From Gemmatimonas sp. UBA7669 (GTDB taxonomy: Bacteria; Gemmatimonadota; Gemmatimonadetes; Gemmatimonadales; Gemmatimonadaceae): a stretch of DNA of 62,312 nucleotides. Below, in pieces: positions 43,904 through 52,019 of the stretch. Position 1 is the stretch's first letter, and each line of letters opens with the position of its first letter. Position numbers and translations under genes: made by a program. The stretch is taken from assembly GCF_002483225.1 (NCBI RefSeq), contig NZ_DLHL01000018.1, positions 1 through 62,312 on the forward strand. Direction: 5' to 3'. The notes under the pieces were generated by a model, which was not told the DNA's origin, did no database searches, and saw only the letters and a list, made by a program, of their open reading frames with translations.

Positions 43904-45658
43904 TCAGGTCGCAGCCGCCAGCGCACGTCGACGCGCCGACGCAAAGGCCAGCACCTCATCCACGCTGCGGGTGTTGAGCACGTTGTCTGCCGACAGCCAA
44001 CCCTTGCGCGCCTGGGCCACACCCAGCGTGAGATTCTCGAACCCCATGGGCGAATGTGCGTCGGGCCCAATGCTCACCATCGCGCCATGCTCGGCCGCAA
44101 TGCGGCACGCGCGCCAGTCGATGTCGAGCCGATGCGGGTCGGCGTTGAGCTCGATGGCCACGCCCACCCGCGCGGCCTTGGCCATCACGGCGTCCAGATC
44201 AATGGCAAACGCCTCGCGCGTGAGCAGCAGGCGGCCCGTCGGATGCCCCAGCACCGTGAGATGCGGATCGTCGAGCGCCTTGAGTACGCGATGGGTCATC
44301 TGCTCGGCGTTCATGCCGTAGCGCGTGTGCACCGACCCGATCACGAAATCAAAGTGATCGAGAAAGGCCGCATCATAGTCCACACGTCCGCAGGGCAGAA
44401 TGTCGGCTTCGATGCCCTTGAGCACACGAAAGTCCACGCCTTCTGCACCAAAGCGCGCGTTCAGGGCATCGATTTCAGCGTGCTGCTCCAGAATGCGATC
44501 ACGCGACAGGCCACCGGCATACGTGTTGGACTGCGAATGGTCGGACACGCCCAGGTAACGCAGCCCCCGCGCCATGGCCGCGCGCGCCATCTCTTCAATG
44601 GTCGCCCCGCCATCGCTGTACTGGGAATGACAGTGCAGGGCACCGCGCAGGTCCTGCTCATCAACCAGCGACGGCAGCGTACCAGCCGTCGCCCGCTCCA
44701 GCTCACCACGCGCCTCGCGCAACTCGGGCGGCACGTAGCTGACACCAAGGACGGCGTACAGCGCGGCCTCGTCAGGCACGGGGATCACGGCGCCATCGGC
44801 ATCGCGAAGTTCATCGCCCGACAGGGTGTAGCCGCGCTGGGCCGCGAACGCCGCCACCTGCTGCACATGCTCGTGGCTTCCCGTCGCGCGCCACAGCGCC
44901 AGGGCAAACTGCTCGGGACGCACACACGACAGGTCGACCCGTACGCCGTCTTCAAGACGCAACGACAGCGTACGCCCGCCGCCACCGAGCACCTCACGCA
45001 CGCCACGCATCTGGGCCAGTGACGCGGCCACCACGCTGGGATTGCCGCGCACCGCAGCCACCAGGTCCACGTCGCGCACCACTTCCATGCGACGCCTGAT
45101 GGACCCGGCCACCTCCAACGTGATGACGTCGGGATGACGACGCAGCACGTCGGCAATGCGCTCCGCCTCGGCGCGGCCATGCGGCCACAGCACGTAGGCG
45201 CCTGCCGAACGCAGCTCGGCGATACCCTTGAGCACCTTGTCGGCGGTTCTGGCGCCAAACTTGGGCACCGACGCCAGGCGGCCTTCGCGTGCCGCCGTCT
45301 CCAGATCCTGCAGCGTGTCGATGTCGAGATGCTCGTGAATGCTGCGAATGCGCGCCGGCCCGAGACCAGGCACCCGCAGCATCTCCATCAGCCCTTCGGG
45401 CGTCTCTTCCTGCAACTGCTCGAGCAGCGACGAGCTGTTGCTCTCGGCCAGGTCACGCAGCACCGCCAGCGCAGCGGGGGCCACGACATCAGGGGCGGCA
45501 AGTTCGCGGGTCAGCGCCACATCGAGGGACAGGTCACCCAGCGCCGCAACACTGCGGGCCGCAAGCGCCATGGCCTTGATGCGGTGCGCGTCCTCGTCGT
45601 GCAACTCCATGAGAACGGAGATCTGGTTGAGCGCGTGGGCCGCCGCCCGACAATCCAT
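43904..45658 (-). CDS. polX: PolX-family DNA polymerase with PHP domain
   Basis: 584 residues, the usual bacterial PolX length. An N-terminal HhH 8-kDa-like domain (AAHALNQISVLMELHDEDAHRIKAM) leads to helix-hairpin-helix repeats (MLRVPGLGPARIRSIHEHL). The polymerase palm has the metal Asp pair in VRDVDLVAAVRG and a third Asp in GVRVDLSCV. The C-terminal PHP domain has ALHCHSQYSDGGATIEEMA and GVSDHSQSNTYAGGLS, with later GSVHTRY, GHPTGRLL, ELNADPHRLD and GPDAHSP, giving a 3'-5' exonuclease or AP-endonuclease activity in the family. It fills short gaps in base-excision repair, fitting the neighbouring nth gene. Confidence 0.94.
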   Translation of the reverse strand: MDCRAAAHALNQISVLMELHDEDAHRIKAMALAARSVAALGDLSLDVALTRELAAPDVVAPAALAVLRDLAESNSSSLLEQLQEETPEGLMEMLRVPGLGPARIRSIHEHLDIDTLQDLETAAREGRLASVPKFGARTADKVLKGIAELRSAGAYVLWPHGRAEAERIADVLRRHPDVITLEVAGSIRRRMEVVRDVDLVAAVRGNPSVVAASLAQMRGVREVLGGGGRTLSLRLEDGVRVDLSCVRPEQFALALWRATGSHEHVQQVAAFAAQRGYTLSGDELRDADGAVIPVPDEAALYAVLGVSYVPPELREARGELERATAGTLPSLVDEQDLRGALHCHSQYSDGGATIEEMARAAMARGLRYLGVSDHSQSNTYAGGLSRDRILEQHAEIDALNARFGAEGVDFRVLKGIEADILPCGRVDYDAAFLDHFDFVIGSVHTRYGMNAEQMTHRVLKALDDPHLTVLGHPTGRLLLTREAFAIDLDAVMAKAARVGVAIELNADPHRLDIDWRACRIAAEHGAMVSIGPDAHSPMGFENLTLGVAQARKGWLSADNVLNTRSVDEVLAFASARRRALAAAT

Positions 45659-45712
45659 TCGTGAAATCTACTGCATTTGAACGCCCCAGGGCAGCGCCCT
45701 GGCCCTGCACCG

Positions 45713-46168
45713 TCACGATTCCACGCCCGCCAGATGTCGCATCTTGGCCACCAGTTCCACCATCTGCCGCTCGGTAAGCTCCAGCTCCTGCGCCGCTGCG
45801 GCCGGCTCGAGCAGACCGTTGCGCATGGAGACACCCACCTGATTCATGTAGCGCACCTTGGACAGCACTTCAAGCGTGAGCTGACGCAGGCCATGAAAGC
45901 GACGCTTCTCGGCGTTGGCTCGACGAAAGCGCAGCGCGAGTTCGTCGGCGGTGAGATCACGCGCCAGCGCCAGCACATTGTCGATGGTACGACCGGGCAG
46001 CACGCCGCGGTCGGGAATGCCGCTGTTGGTCCACCCCTCTTCGGCGAAGAACAGACGACCCACGTACTCGATGCCGTCGTGTGCGGTGTGCACGGTCACA
46101 CGCACGGTTCTCCCGTTGACGGCTAGAGTCGTGAGCGCGGTATGGGTGACGGGACCAAAGGGCAGCAA
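45713..46168 (-). CDS. conserved-looking hypothetical protein
   Basis: No ATG lies in the credible part of the frame. A TTG at 46168 gives 151 residues; GTG codons further in are alternatives. The frame continues upstream into a family A repeat, which is unlikely to be coding. The protein has a strand-rich N-terminal part (RTVRVTVHTAHDGIEYVGRL, FFAEEGWTNSGIPDRGVLPG) and a helical C-terminal part (ALARDLTADELALRFRRANA, LELTERQMVELVAKMRHLAG). I recognise no family. It lies between polX and a hydrolase gene, all on the minus strand. Confidence 0.6.
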   Translation of the reverse strand: MLPFGPVTHTALTTLAVNGRTVRVTVHTAHDGIEYVGRLFFAEEGWTNSGIPDRGVLPGRTIDNVLALARDLTADELALRFRRANAEKRRFHGLRQLTLEVLSKVRYMNQVGVSMRNGLLEPAAAAQELELTERQMVELVAKMRHLAGVES

Positions 46169-46189
46169 GGCAGTCGGGGTCTTGGTTGA

Positions 46190-46288
46190 GCGTAAGGTGG
46201 AACCACGTAAGGTGAACTGCGGGAAGTAACAGCGGGCGAGGCTACCGCAGTTGTGGTCGTTGCCCCGGGTCGGGGTCAAGGTCGGGGC
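46190..46288. repeat. family A copy 3 joined to an ACCGCAGT word and a GACCCC hairpin
   Basis: 46190-46240 carries CGTAAGGTG twice then CTGCGGGAAGTAACAGCGGGCGAG, matching the reverse copy at 231-283. ACCGCAGT follows at 46244-46251. GCCCCG at 46262-46267 pairs with CGGGGC at 46283-46288 around a GGTCGGGGTC tract. The hairpin overlaps the last codons and stop of the hydrolase gene (PRP then TGA), so the repeat has been drawn into the reading frame. Confidence 0.8.
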
Positions 46289-47133
46289 AGGAAGGTGCGG
46301 ATGGCGGTGAATAGTTGGCCAGGTTGTTCGACGTATGGGACGTGTCCGCAATCGTCCAACACCACGAGCTCAGCGTTCAGACAACTGGCGGCAGCTTCCG
46401 CACTCTCCAGCGGAATGGGGTCCTGTCGTCCGTGAATGACGAGTGTGGGGCAGTGCACGGCACGGAGTTCGTCCCTGATATCATATTCACCAAGACTCGT
46501 CCATACCGACTGCTGCACCTTGCCTGTCACACGAAAGGGAGTGAGGTCACGTGCCCGGTACGGATCGGCGAAATAGCCGGCCACGCTCAACTCGAAGCTG
46601 CGCTGCCGGTACACATCCGGATCCGATTCGCGAAGACCCGAGGCCTGGAGGGTGGTGCGCAATCCCTGAATGACTTCACCGCGCCCACGCGCGGCGAGGG
46701 TCTGCTCGAACTCATCGCGCCACGCGCGGGTGACGGGTGCCGGTGAGATGAGCACGAGGCGAGCCGGCGCCACCATCGACGCGTCGCGCACGGCGCGTGT
46801 GGCGTACAGCATGGCCAGCAGCGCGCCCCAGGAATAGCCGATGATGGTGGGCGGAAAGAGCGCGAACTCCGTGACGATCGTGGCCAGATCGCTGACCTGC
46901 GTCTCCCAGGTGATGGGCGCGGGATCGTCGGTTCGACTCTGTCCACCACCACGCTGATCGTAGGTGATGAGCCGGTACGTATCGCTCAGCGTCAGCATCT
47001 GCGGGTACAGATAGTCGTGATGCGCACCGGGGCCGCCGTGCAACAGCAGCACGGGCGGGGCGCCGGGCGGACCATCCGCACGGAAGTAGAGGGGCAGGGG
47101 CGTGGTGCGCGTGAAGCCGCTGGTCATGTGCAC
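46276..47133 (-). CDS. alpha/beta hydrolase, proline iminopeptidase-like
   Basis: 285 residues from a GTG at 47133 supported by GAGGAA; ATG 47127 is an alternative. Oxyanion-hole motif HGGPGAHHDYLYPQ and YDQRGGGQS are typical of prolyl iminopeptidases (S33). The nucleophile elbow is GYSWGALLAM, the acid Asp in VIHGRQDPIP, and the His in DDCGHVPYVEQP. The substrate could be an N-terminal proline peptide or an ester. The last codons fall in repeat DNA. Confidence 0.87.
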   Translation of the reverse strand: MHMTSGFTRTTPLPLYFRADGPPGAPPVLLLHGGPGAHHDYLYPQMLTLSDTYRLITYDQRGGGQSRTDDPAPITWETQVSDLATIVTEFALFPPTIIGYSWGALLAMLYATRAVRDASMVAPARLVLISPAPVTRAWRDEFEQTLAARGRGEVIQGLRTTLQASGLRESDPDVYRQRSFELSVAGYFADPYRARDLTPFRVTGKVQQSVWTSLGEYDIRDELRAVHCPTLVIHGRQDPIPLESAEAAASCLNAELVVLDDCGHVPYVEQPGQLFTAIRTFLPRP

Positions 47134-47268
47134 GGGCGGAATTCCTCAAGGTGCCCGCAACGCTGCGGGACGGGGCTCAGAAAAAACTAGCACAATTGGC
47201 GGAGGCCCTTGCCAACGACTCGCTGCCAGAGGCTCTCTGCCTCCACGGTGACGCGCTACATTACCGCC

Positions 47269-48981
47269 ATGCCTCCCCTCGGATACCGCCGCAGCACGCC
47301 CTCCTCCACGCTGGCCGTGGACAGTGGCATGCATCGCGCCGTGCCCGATGGCCGCGCGGCGCGTGGCACCTTGCGGGCACTCGCCCTGCTGGTCGACCGC
47401 ATGGCCACTCTGGGGCTGGGGTCGGGACGGGAGCCCGACCCGGAACGCATGGCCAGCGTGCGTGATGCGCTGCGCCAGCTCACGGCGCGCATTCGTGAGG
47501 CCGCCATGCTCTGCCGAGTCATGGAGGGTCAGTTCGTGCTGGCCGGTGATCCGGTGGACCGGGGACTCACACGCGACGATCCGCTGCTCGGTACACTGCT
47601 GCAGCGCTGTCTCAGGCTGGGTGTGGGCTCCATCACCGTGCGTCAGGGCGCGGCGCCCAGCGAGCTGCTCACGCTGGCGCAACTGCTCACACAATCCCTT
47701 GCGTCCTCTGCCGCGTCATCTGCTGCGTCATCCGCGCAGGCGGCGTCTCCCGCCGATGCGCTGCGTGGCAATGCCTTTGCGCAACCTCCGTCGCGCAGTG
47801 ATACGCCTACCACGCTGAGCAGCATATCGGCCGAGCCCGCCCCCCGCGAATTGCTGCGCTCGTGGAGTGTGCTGGTCACGCCGGCTGATACATCGCAGGG
47901 CACTGCCACGGAGCGATCGGCTCCGGTGCCCGAGGCCATGGCTTCGCCCGCTGCCGCGGACGAAACCGGTGAGCACGGGACGTCACCAACGGCCATTGCG
48001 CTGTCGCGTCTGGCCGGCGCACACGCCGACGACACGGCCATGCGCGCGGCCGATGCGATTGTTGCGCTGCTCGACGATCTCGAGTTCCGCGGTGAGGCAC
48101 AGGGCATCGAGGGCATTGCGCGTGCGGTCATGGCCCACGGTCATCAGGTGGGCGCGGGACCGGGACGTTTGGCCACCGAGCGCATTCTGCGTCGCCTGCA
48201 GCATCGTCGCACGCTGGAGTTGCTGGCCTCGCGCGTGCCGCATTCCCCCGATCGCCTCGTGCTGCTCGAGCTGCTCGCGCGCGCGGGAGAAATCGCGGTG
48301 GATGTGCTCGTGCGTCAACTCATGTCGGCCGAGGACACGCAGAGTCGGCGGGCGTACTTTGACAGCATTGTATCGCTCGATCTGGGCGGCACCATGCTGT
48401 TTGACCTGCTGCGCGACTCGCGCTGGTTCGTGGTGCGCAACGCCGTCGCCCTGCTGGGTGAGATGGGCGTGCAGTCAGCGGATCTGGCCATGCTGCCGCT
48501 GCTCTCGCACGAAGACGACCGCATTCGCATTGCCGTTGCCCGCGCGCTCATTCGCCTCGGCACGGCCAAGGCCATTGCCGGTTTGCACAACGCCATCGAC
48601 GATCGCCACGCCGAAGTCCGGCGCATTGCAGCCGTGAGCTACGGCCTGTCCAACTCGGTGAGTGGTGGCGTGCGGCCGCCGGCGGCGCGGCTGGCGGCCG
48701 CCTTCGAGCAGGAAACGGACGAAGACGCGGCGCTGGAAATGCTGGCCGCACTCGGCAAGCTCGGTTCATCCGATGCCATTCAGCGTTTGCTGCGCATTGC
48801 CGTGCCGCCGCAGAACACGGAGGCGGGAGAGAAGACCGTACCGCGCGAAGCCTGGCTGCGAATCGCCGCCATTGAAGCGCTGTTCAAGGCGCGTGGGAAT
48901 GCGGTGCTGCCGGCGATCGAGATGTTGGTGAACGATCAGGATCCGGAAGTGGCGGCGGCGGCGCAGCGGTTGCGCGGTTGA
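47269..48981 (+). CDS. HEAT-repeat protein
   Basis: 570 residues from ATG 47269; ATG 47329 is an alternative and a longer start at 47209 is less likely. The N-terminal part (residues about 30-130) is helical with VRDALRQLTARIREAAMLCRVMEGQFVLAG. An Ala/Ser spacer (SSAASSAASSAQAAS, 47706-47750) and a low-complexity linker follow. The C-terminal 300 residues are HEAT-like helix pairs: DSRWFVVRNAVALLGEMGV, EDDRIRIAVARALIRLGTAK, DRHAEVRRIAAVSYGLS, then EDAALEMLAALGKLGSSDAI and QDPEVAAAAQRLRG. A protein-protein scaffold is likely; no enzyme motif is seen. Confidence 0.78.
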   Translation: MPPLGYRRSTPSSTLAVDSGMHRAVPDGRAARGTLRALALLVDRMATLGLGSGREPDPERMASVRDALRQLTARIREAAMLCRVMEGQFVLAGDPVDRGLTRDDPLLGTLLQRCLRLGVGSITVRQGAAPSELLTLAQLLTQSLASSAASSAASSAQAASPADALRGNAFAQPPSRSDTPTTLSSISAEPAPRELLRSWSVLVTPADTSQGTATERSAPVPEAMASPAAADETGEHGTSPTAIALSRLAGAHADDTAMRAADAIVALLDDLEFRGEAQGIEGIARAVMAHGHQVGAGPGRLATERILRRLQHRRTLELLASRVPHSPDRLVLLELLARAGEIAVDVLVRQLMSAEDTQSRRAYFDSIVSLDLGGTMLFDLLRDSRWFVVRNAVALLGEMGVQSADLAMLPLLSHEDDRIRIAVARALIRLGTAKAIAGLHNAIDDRHAEVRRIAAVSYGLSNSVSGGVRPPAARLAAAFEQETDEDAALEMLAALGKLGSSDAIQRLLRIAVPPQNTEAGEKTVPREAWLRIAAIEALFKARGNAVLPAIEMLVNDQDPEVAAAAQRLRG

Positions 48982-48987
48982 GCTGCC

Positions 48988-49252
48988 GCAGTTTTGCGCG
49001 GGGTGCAGGATTCGGGATCCCACTTGGCCATCCACCGCCGTGGGCTGTGGGCCATGCGCTGTGGGTGTGAGTGGTTCACCGACCGCATCACGGCGACTGG
49101 CTGACATCGCGCCGTGGGATCCCCCGACCAACCAGGGAACGATCTCACGGACTACGCGATCCTGCCCCGGCACCACTCTCACCCATAGCCCACATCTCAC
49201 AGCCCACGGCGGCGGATAACACGCCGCCGTCGCCCCCAACTGCAACCGCAGT
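48988..49252. repeat. family C multibranched inverted repeat, copy 1
   Basis: It fills the gap between the converging HEAT and M42 genes. The outer stem runs 49035-49212: CCGCCGTGGGCTGTGGGC to GGGTGTGAGTGGT pairs with ACCACTCTCACCCATAGCCC to CAGCCCACGGCGG. The interior carries CCGTGGGATCCC and further self-complementary segments, giving a branched fold. GGATCCCACTTGGCC precedes the left arm. A family B-like GCCGCAGTTTTGCG is at 48992, and ACCGCAGT at 49245-49252 touches the M42 stop codon. Confidence 0.88.
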
Positions 49253-50331
49253 CAGCGATCCGTAAAATCCGTACTCGCCCCCACCACCCGACACGTTTCC
49301 GCAATCAACGTCGCCGCCCGATCCAAATCCTCCAACGCCACCATCTCGTTGGGCGAATGCATGTAGCGGTTCGGAATGCTCACCAGTGCCGTCGCCACGC
49401 CATTGCGCGCCAGCTGCATCGCATCGGCATCGGTGCTCGTGAATCGTCCCGCCGCATGCAAACTGAACGGAATCTCCAGTCGCCGCGCCGTATTGGCCAG
49501 CAACCGGTACGCGACCGGCGAGATCACCGAACCACGCGTGAGCACGGGGCCGCCGCCGATGTTGTGCTCACCGATTTCTTCCTTCTTCATGCCCGGATGA
49601 TCGGTGGCAAAGGTCACGTCCACGGCAATGGCCATGTTCGCGTGCACGGACTGCGCCGCCACGCGCGCGCCACCGCCCGAGTAGCCGATTTCCTCCTGCG
49701 CCGTGGCCGCCGCCACGACCGTGGCCTCACCCGGATTGGCCGCGTACCGACGCAGTGCTTCCAGCACCACGAACGCGCCAATGCGGTCGTCGATGCTGCG
49801 CGACACGAGCCGGCCGTTGGGCAACTCGATGGACTGCGAGTCAATCACCCCCGCATCGCCCACCTCCAGTCGCTCCTGCGCCTCGGCCTTGTTGCGCGCC
49901 CCAATGTCCACCCACAGGTCCGTGATCTTGCTGGCCTTCTCGCGTTCCTCGGGCTTCATGAGGTGGATGGGCTTCTTGCCAATCACCCCCAGCACGTCGC
50001 CGTGGCGTCCGAGAAAGCGCATGCGCTGCGCGACCAGCACCTGCGGATCCCAGCCACCGATGGGTTCGAAATACACGTAGCCGTTGTCATCGATGTGCGT
50101 GACAATCACGCCGATCTCGTCGATATGACCGGCCAGCAGAATGATGGGACCGTCGGCGCCGGCCGTGCCGGTGACCGTGGCCAGCGAGTTGCCAATGGCG
50201 TCGGCGCGCACGGACGCGGTGACCGTGGCCGCTTCGGCGCGCCAGACACGCGCCGGGGCGCCTTCGAAGCCCGAGGGACCGGGCGTATCGAGCAGGCGCT
50301 TGAGGAAGGCGAGAGAGGATTCGGAAAGCAT
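49252..50331 (-). CDS. M42-family metallo-aminopeptidase
   Basis: 359 residues. The two-metal site of the M42 family (FrvX/tetrahedral aminopeptidase type) is complete: His and Asp in LLAGHIDEIG, bridging Asp in RSIDDRIGAF, the Glu pair in TAQEEIGYSGG, Asp in AIAVDVTFATDHPGM and His in NRYMHSPNEMV. TPGPSGFEGAPARVW near the N-terminus is typical. It is a cytosolic oligomeric enzyme trimming short peptides. It is divergent from the TauE gene (29-bp gap). Confidence 0.93.
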   Translation of the reverse strand: MLSESSLAFLKRLLDTPGPSGFEGAPARVWRAEAATVTASVRADAIGNSLATVTGTAGADGPIILLAGHIDEIGVIVTHIDDNGYVYFEPIGGWDPQVLVAQRMRFLGRHGDVLGVIGKKPIHLMKPEEREKASKITDLWVDIGARNKAEAQERLEVGDAGVIDSQSIELPNGRLVSRSIDDRIGAFVVLEALRRYAANPGEATVVAAATAQEEIGYSGGGARVAAQSVHANMAIAVDVTFATDHPGMKKEEIGEHNIGGGPVLTRGSVISPVAYRLLANTARRLEIPFSLHAAGRFTSTDADAMQLARNGVATALVSIPNRYMHSPNEMVALEDLDRAATLIAETCRVVGASTDFTDR

Positions 50332-50360
50332 GGGGGCAATATACGTGCTATCGTTGGAGC

Positions 50361-50717
50361 ATGATCATTCCGTTTCTGCTCATCGGCGTCGCCGCCGGCG
50401 TGCTCAGTGGGCTGTTCGGCATCGGCGGCGGCATCATCATCGTGCCCGCGCTCATCTACGTCGCCAAGATGACGCCGCAGCAGGCGGCCGGCACGTCACT
50501 CGCGGCGCTCGTGCTCCCACTTGGCGCGGCGGTTGGTGCGGTCACGTACTATCGCGCCGGACACCTCAAGCCGCTCGACGCACTGTGGATTGCCCTCGGC
50601 ATGGCAGTCGGGGCGTTCGGCGGTTCGTGGATTGCCACGAACGTGGATGCGGAGACGCTCAGGCGGGCGTTTGCGCTGCTGATGGTGGGGATGGCAGTCA
50701 AGCTCTGGATTGGGTGA
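50361..50717 (+). CDS. half-size TauE/SafE-family membrane protein
   Basis: 118 residues with four helices. The start IIPFLLIGVAAGVLSGLFGIGGGIIIVPAL is the diagnostic TauE/SafE motif, and QQAAGTSLAALVLPLGAAVGA follows the family. Full-size members (about 250 residues) contain this unit twice, so here it probably dimerises. I see no frameshift: the next 270 bp are repeat DNA, not a lost second half. The family exports sulfite or sulfonates, but the substrate is unknown. The TGA stop overlaps an ACTGCGGT repeat word. Confidence 0.85.
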   Translation: MIIPFLLIGVAAGVLSGLFGIGGGIIIVPALIYVAKMTPQQAAGTSLAALVLPLGAAVGAVTYYRAGHLKPLDALWIALGMAVGAFGGSWIATNVDAETLRRAFALLMVGMAVKLWIG

Positions 50718-50987
50718 CTGCGGTCGGGGTCGGGGTCGACTGCAGCACGCCTTCCACAGCCGTGGGCCGTGGGACGTGGGTGATGGGTGCGAGTGGATCG
50801 AGGGCGAGATCACGGCGACTTGCTGGCATCGCGCGGTGGTGTGCGCCGACACACGCGGTACGACCTCACGGATATCGCGATCTCGCTCCGACACCACTCC
50901 CACGCATAACCCACGTCCCACGGCCCAGAACTGCGGATGGCGGACGCGAACCCCGACCGCAGTTCTATCGCACCCGAACCGCAGTAC
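50717..50987. repeat. family C multibranched inverted repeat, copy 2, with flanking family B words
   Basis: It fills the gap between the converging TauE and BtuF-like genes. ACTGCGGT at 50717-50724 overlaps the TauE stop, then a GGTCGGGGTCGGGGTC tract follows. The C core is 50751-50940: CCGTGGGCCGTGGGACGTGG pairs with CCACGTCCCACGG, and GCGAGATC pairs with GATCTCGC inside. On the right, GAACCGCAGT-type words lie at 50956 and 50978 within a 22-bp direct repeat (CTATCGCACCCGAACCGC), which runs into the end of the BtuF-like gene. Confidence 0.88.
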
Positions 50988-51889
50988 TATCGCACCCGAA
51001 CCGCGTGCGCCCCCGCCACCTCTGTGAATAACGAAGGATTGAATATCCTCGCCATCGCTTCAATCCCATCAACCACCCGTGGCCCCGGCCGCGACGTGAG
51101 TCCGTTCGCATCCATCGCCCACACCTGACGGTCAGCCAGCCACTCCCACTCCGGCTTCGTCAGACAACGTCGCGCCTCTTGGGCCGCCGCCGCGACACTG
51201 TAGCCACAAGGCGCAAACAGCACGATGTCCGGTGCCGCCTCACGCAGCGCGTCCATGCTGACCGGCACCGAATGCGCGCCCGCCACGCCCAGCACATCAA
51301 TGCCGCCGGCGCGCTTGATCTGCTCCGGTCCCCAGTGGCCCGCCACATATACCGGTTCCGTCCACTCCACCAGCGCCACGCGTGGCCGCGGGGCCTGCGC
51401 GGCCTTGAGTGTCTCGTGCACGTGGCGTATCCGGTCGCGCAGTCCGGCCAGCGTTTCCTCCACTTCGTCGCTCGCGCCCAGCGCCTCACCCACGGTGCGG
51501 ATGTCGTCCAGAATGCCATCGACTGACGTCCCACCGAGTGTCACCACGCGTGGCTCGGGTGACAGGCGGGACGCCAGTGCCCGCACGTCCGACTCGCGCA
51601 CCGCACACACCTCGCAGAGTGCCTGCGTGAGCAGCACATCCGGATGCAGCGCCCGCACACGCGCCTCATCAATGGCAAACAGCGCGAGCCCCGCCTCATG
51701 CTGTTCGCGCACCGCGGCATCGATGGCGGCGGGGTCATGGGTGTCGGGTATGGTGGCGCGTGTCACACGCGCGCGTGAGCCCACGATGTCGGGATAGTCG
51801 CACTCATGCGACACACCCACGAGATGATCGCTGGCGCCAAGCAGGGCCACGATTTCCGTGGCGGCCGGAAGCAGAGAGACGATGCGCAT
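50987..51889 (-). CDS. BtuF-like cobalamin/corrinoid-binding protein (no signal peptide)
   Basis: 300 residues of the periplasmic-binding fold of PF01497. RIVSLLPAATEIVALLGASDHLVGVSHECDYP is the family start, the middle has HPDVLLTQALCEVCAV, and the second lobe has AGGIDVLGVAGAHSVPV and APDIVLFAPCGYS. There is no signal peptide, so it is either cytosolic or a stand-alone binder; such proteins without a BtuCD partner are common. The last residues (AGAHAVRVR, TAG) are encoded by the CACCCGAACC direct repeat, a sign that repeat DNA replaced the native end. No cobalamin riboswitch is visible upstream. Confidence 0.83.
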   Translation of the reverse strand: MRIVSLLPAATEIVALLGASDHLVGVSHECDYPDIVGSRARVTRATIPDTHDPAAIDAAVREQHEAGLALFAIDEARVRALHPDVLLTQALCEVCAVRESDVRALASRLSPEPRVVTLGGTSVDGILDDIRTVGEALGASDEVEETLAGLRDRIRHVHETLKAAQAPRPRVALVEWTEPVYVAGHWGPEQIKRAGGIDVLGVAGAHSVPVSMDALREAAPDIVLFAPCGYSVAAAAQEARRCLTKPEWEWLADRQVWAMDANGLTSRPGPRVVDGIEAMARIFNPSLFTEVAGAHAVRVR

Positions 51890-52019
51890 CCGTCAATTGT
51901 GCACTGGCGCGCGCGACTCTGCTGGCGCAATGTGGGGCAGGCGGGGGGCGGGCGTGTCACGGGCCCCGCTCCATACCCGCACCACATGTGGCAATCATCC
52001 TCGGCCGAGGTGTCCGCGT
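51890..52019. promoter_or_regulatory. divergent promoter gap
   Basis: 130 bp between the BtuF-like gene and the Big_2/cohesin-like operon. It holds a perfect CCACATGTGG palindrome at about 51982-51991. The operon's first gene has GAGGTG before its TTG start. I see no clear -35/-10 pair. Confidence 0.35.

Noticed and set aside
46169..46351. longer N-terminus of the hypothetical protein at 45713
   Set aside because: It would be encoded by the family A and GACCCC repeats and overlap the hydrolase gene end.
51890..52019. cobalamin riboswitch upstream of the BtuF-like gene
   Set aside because: Only 130 bp are available, and no B12 box or conserved paired core is visible on the minus strand.
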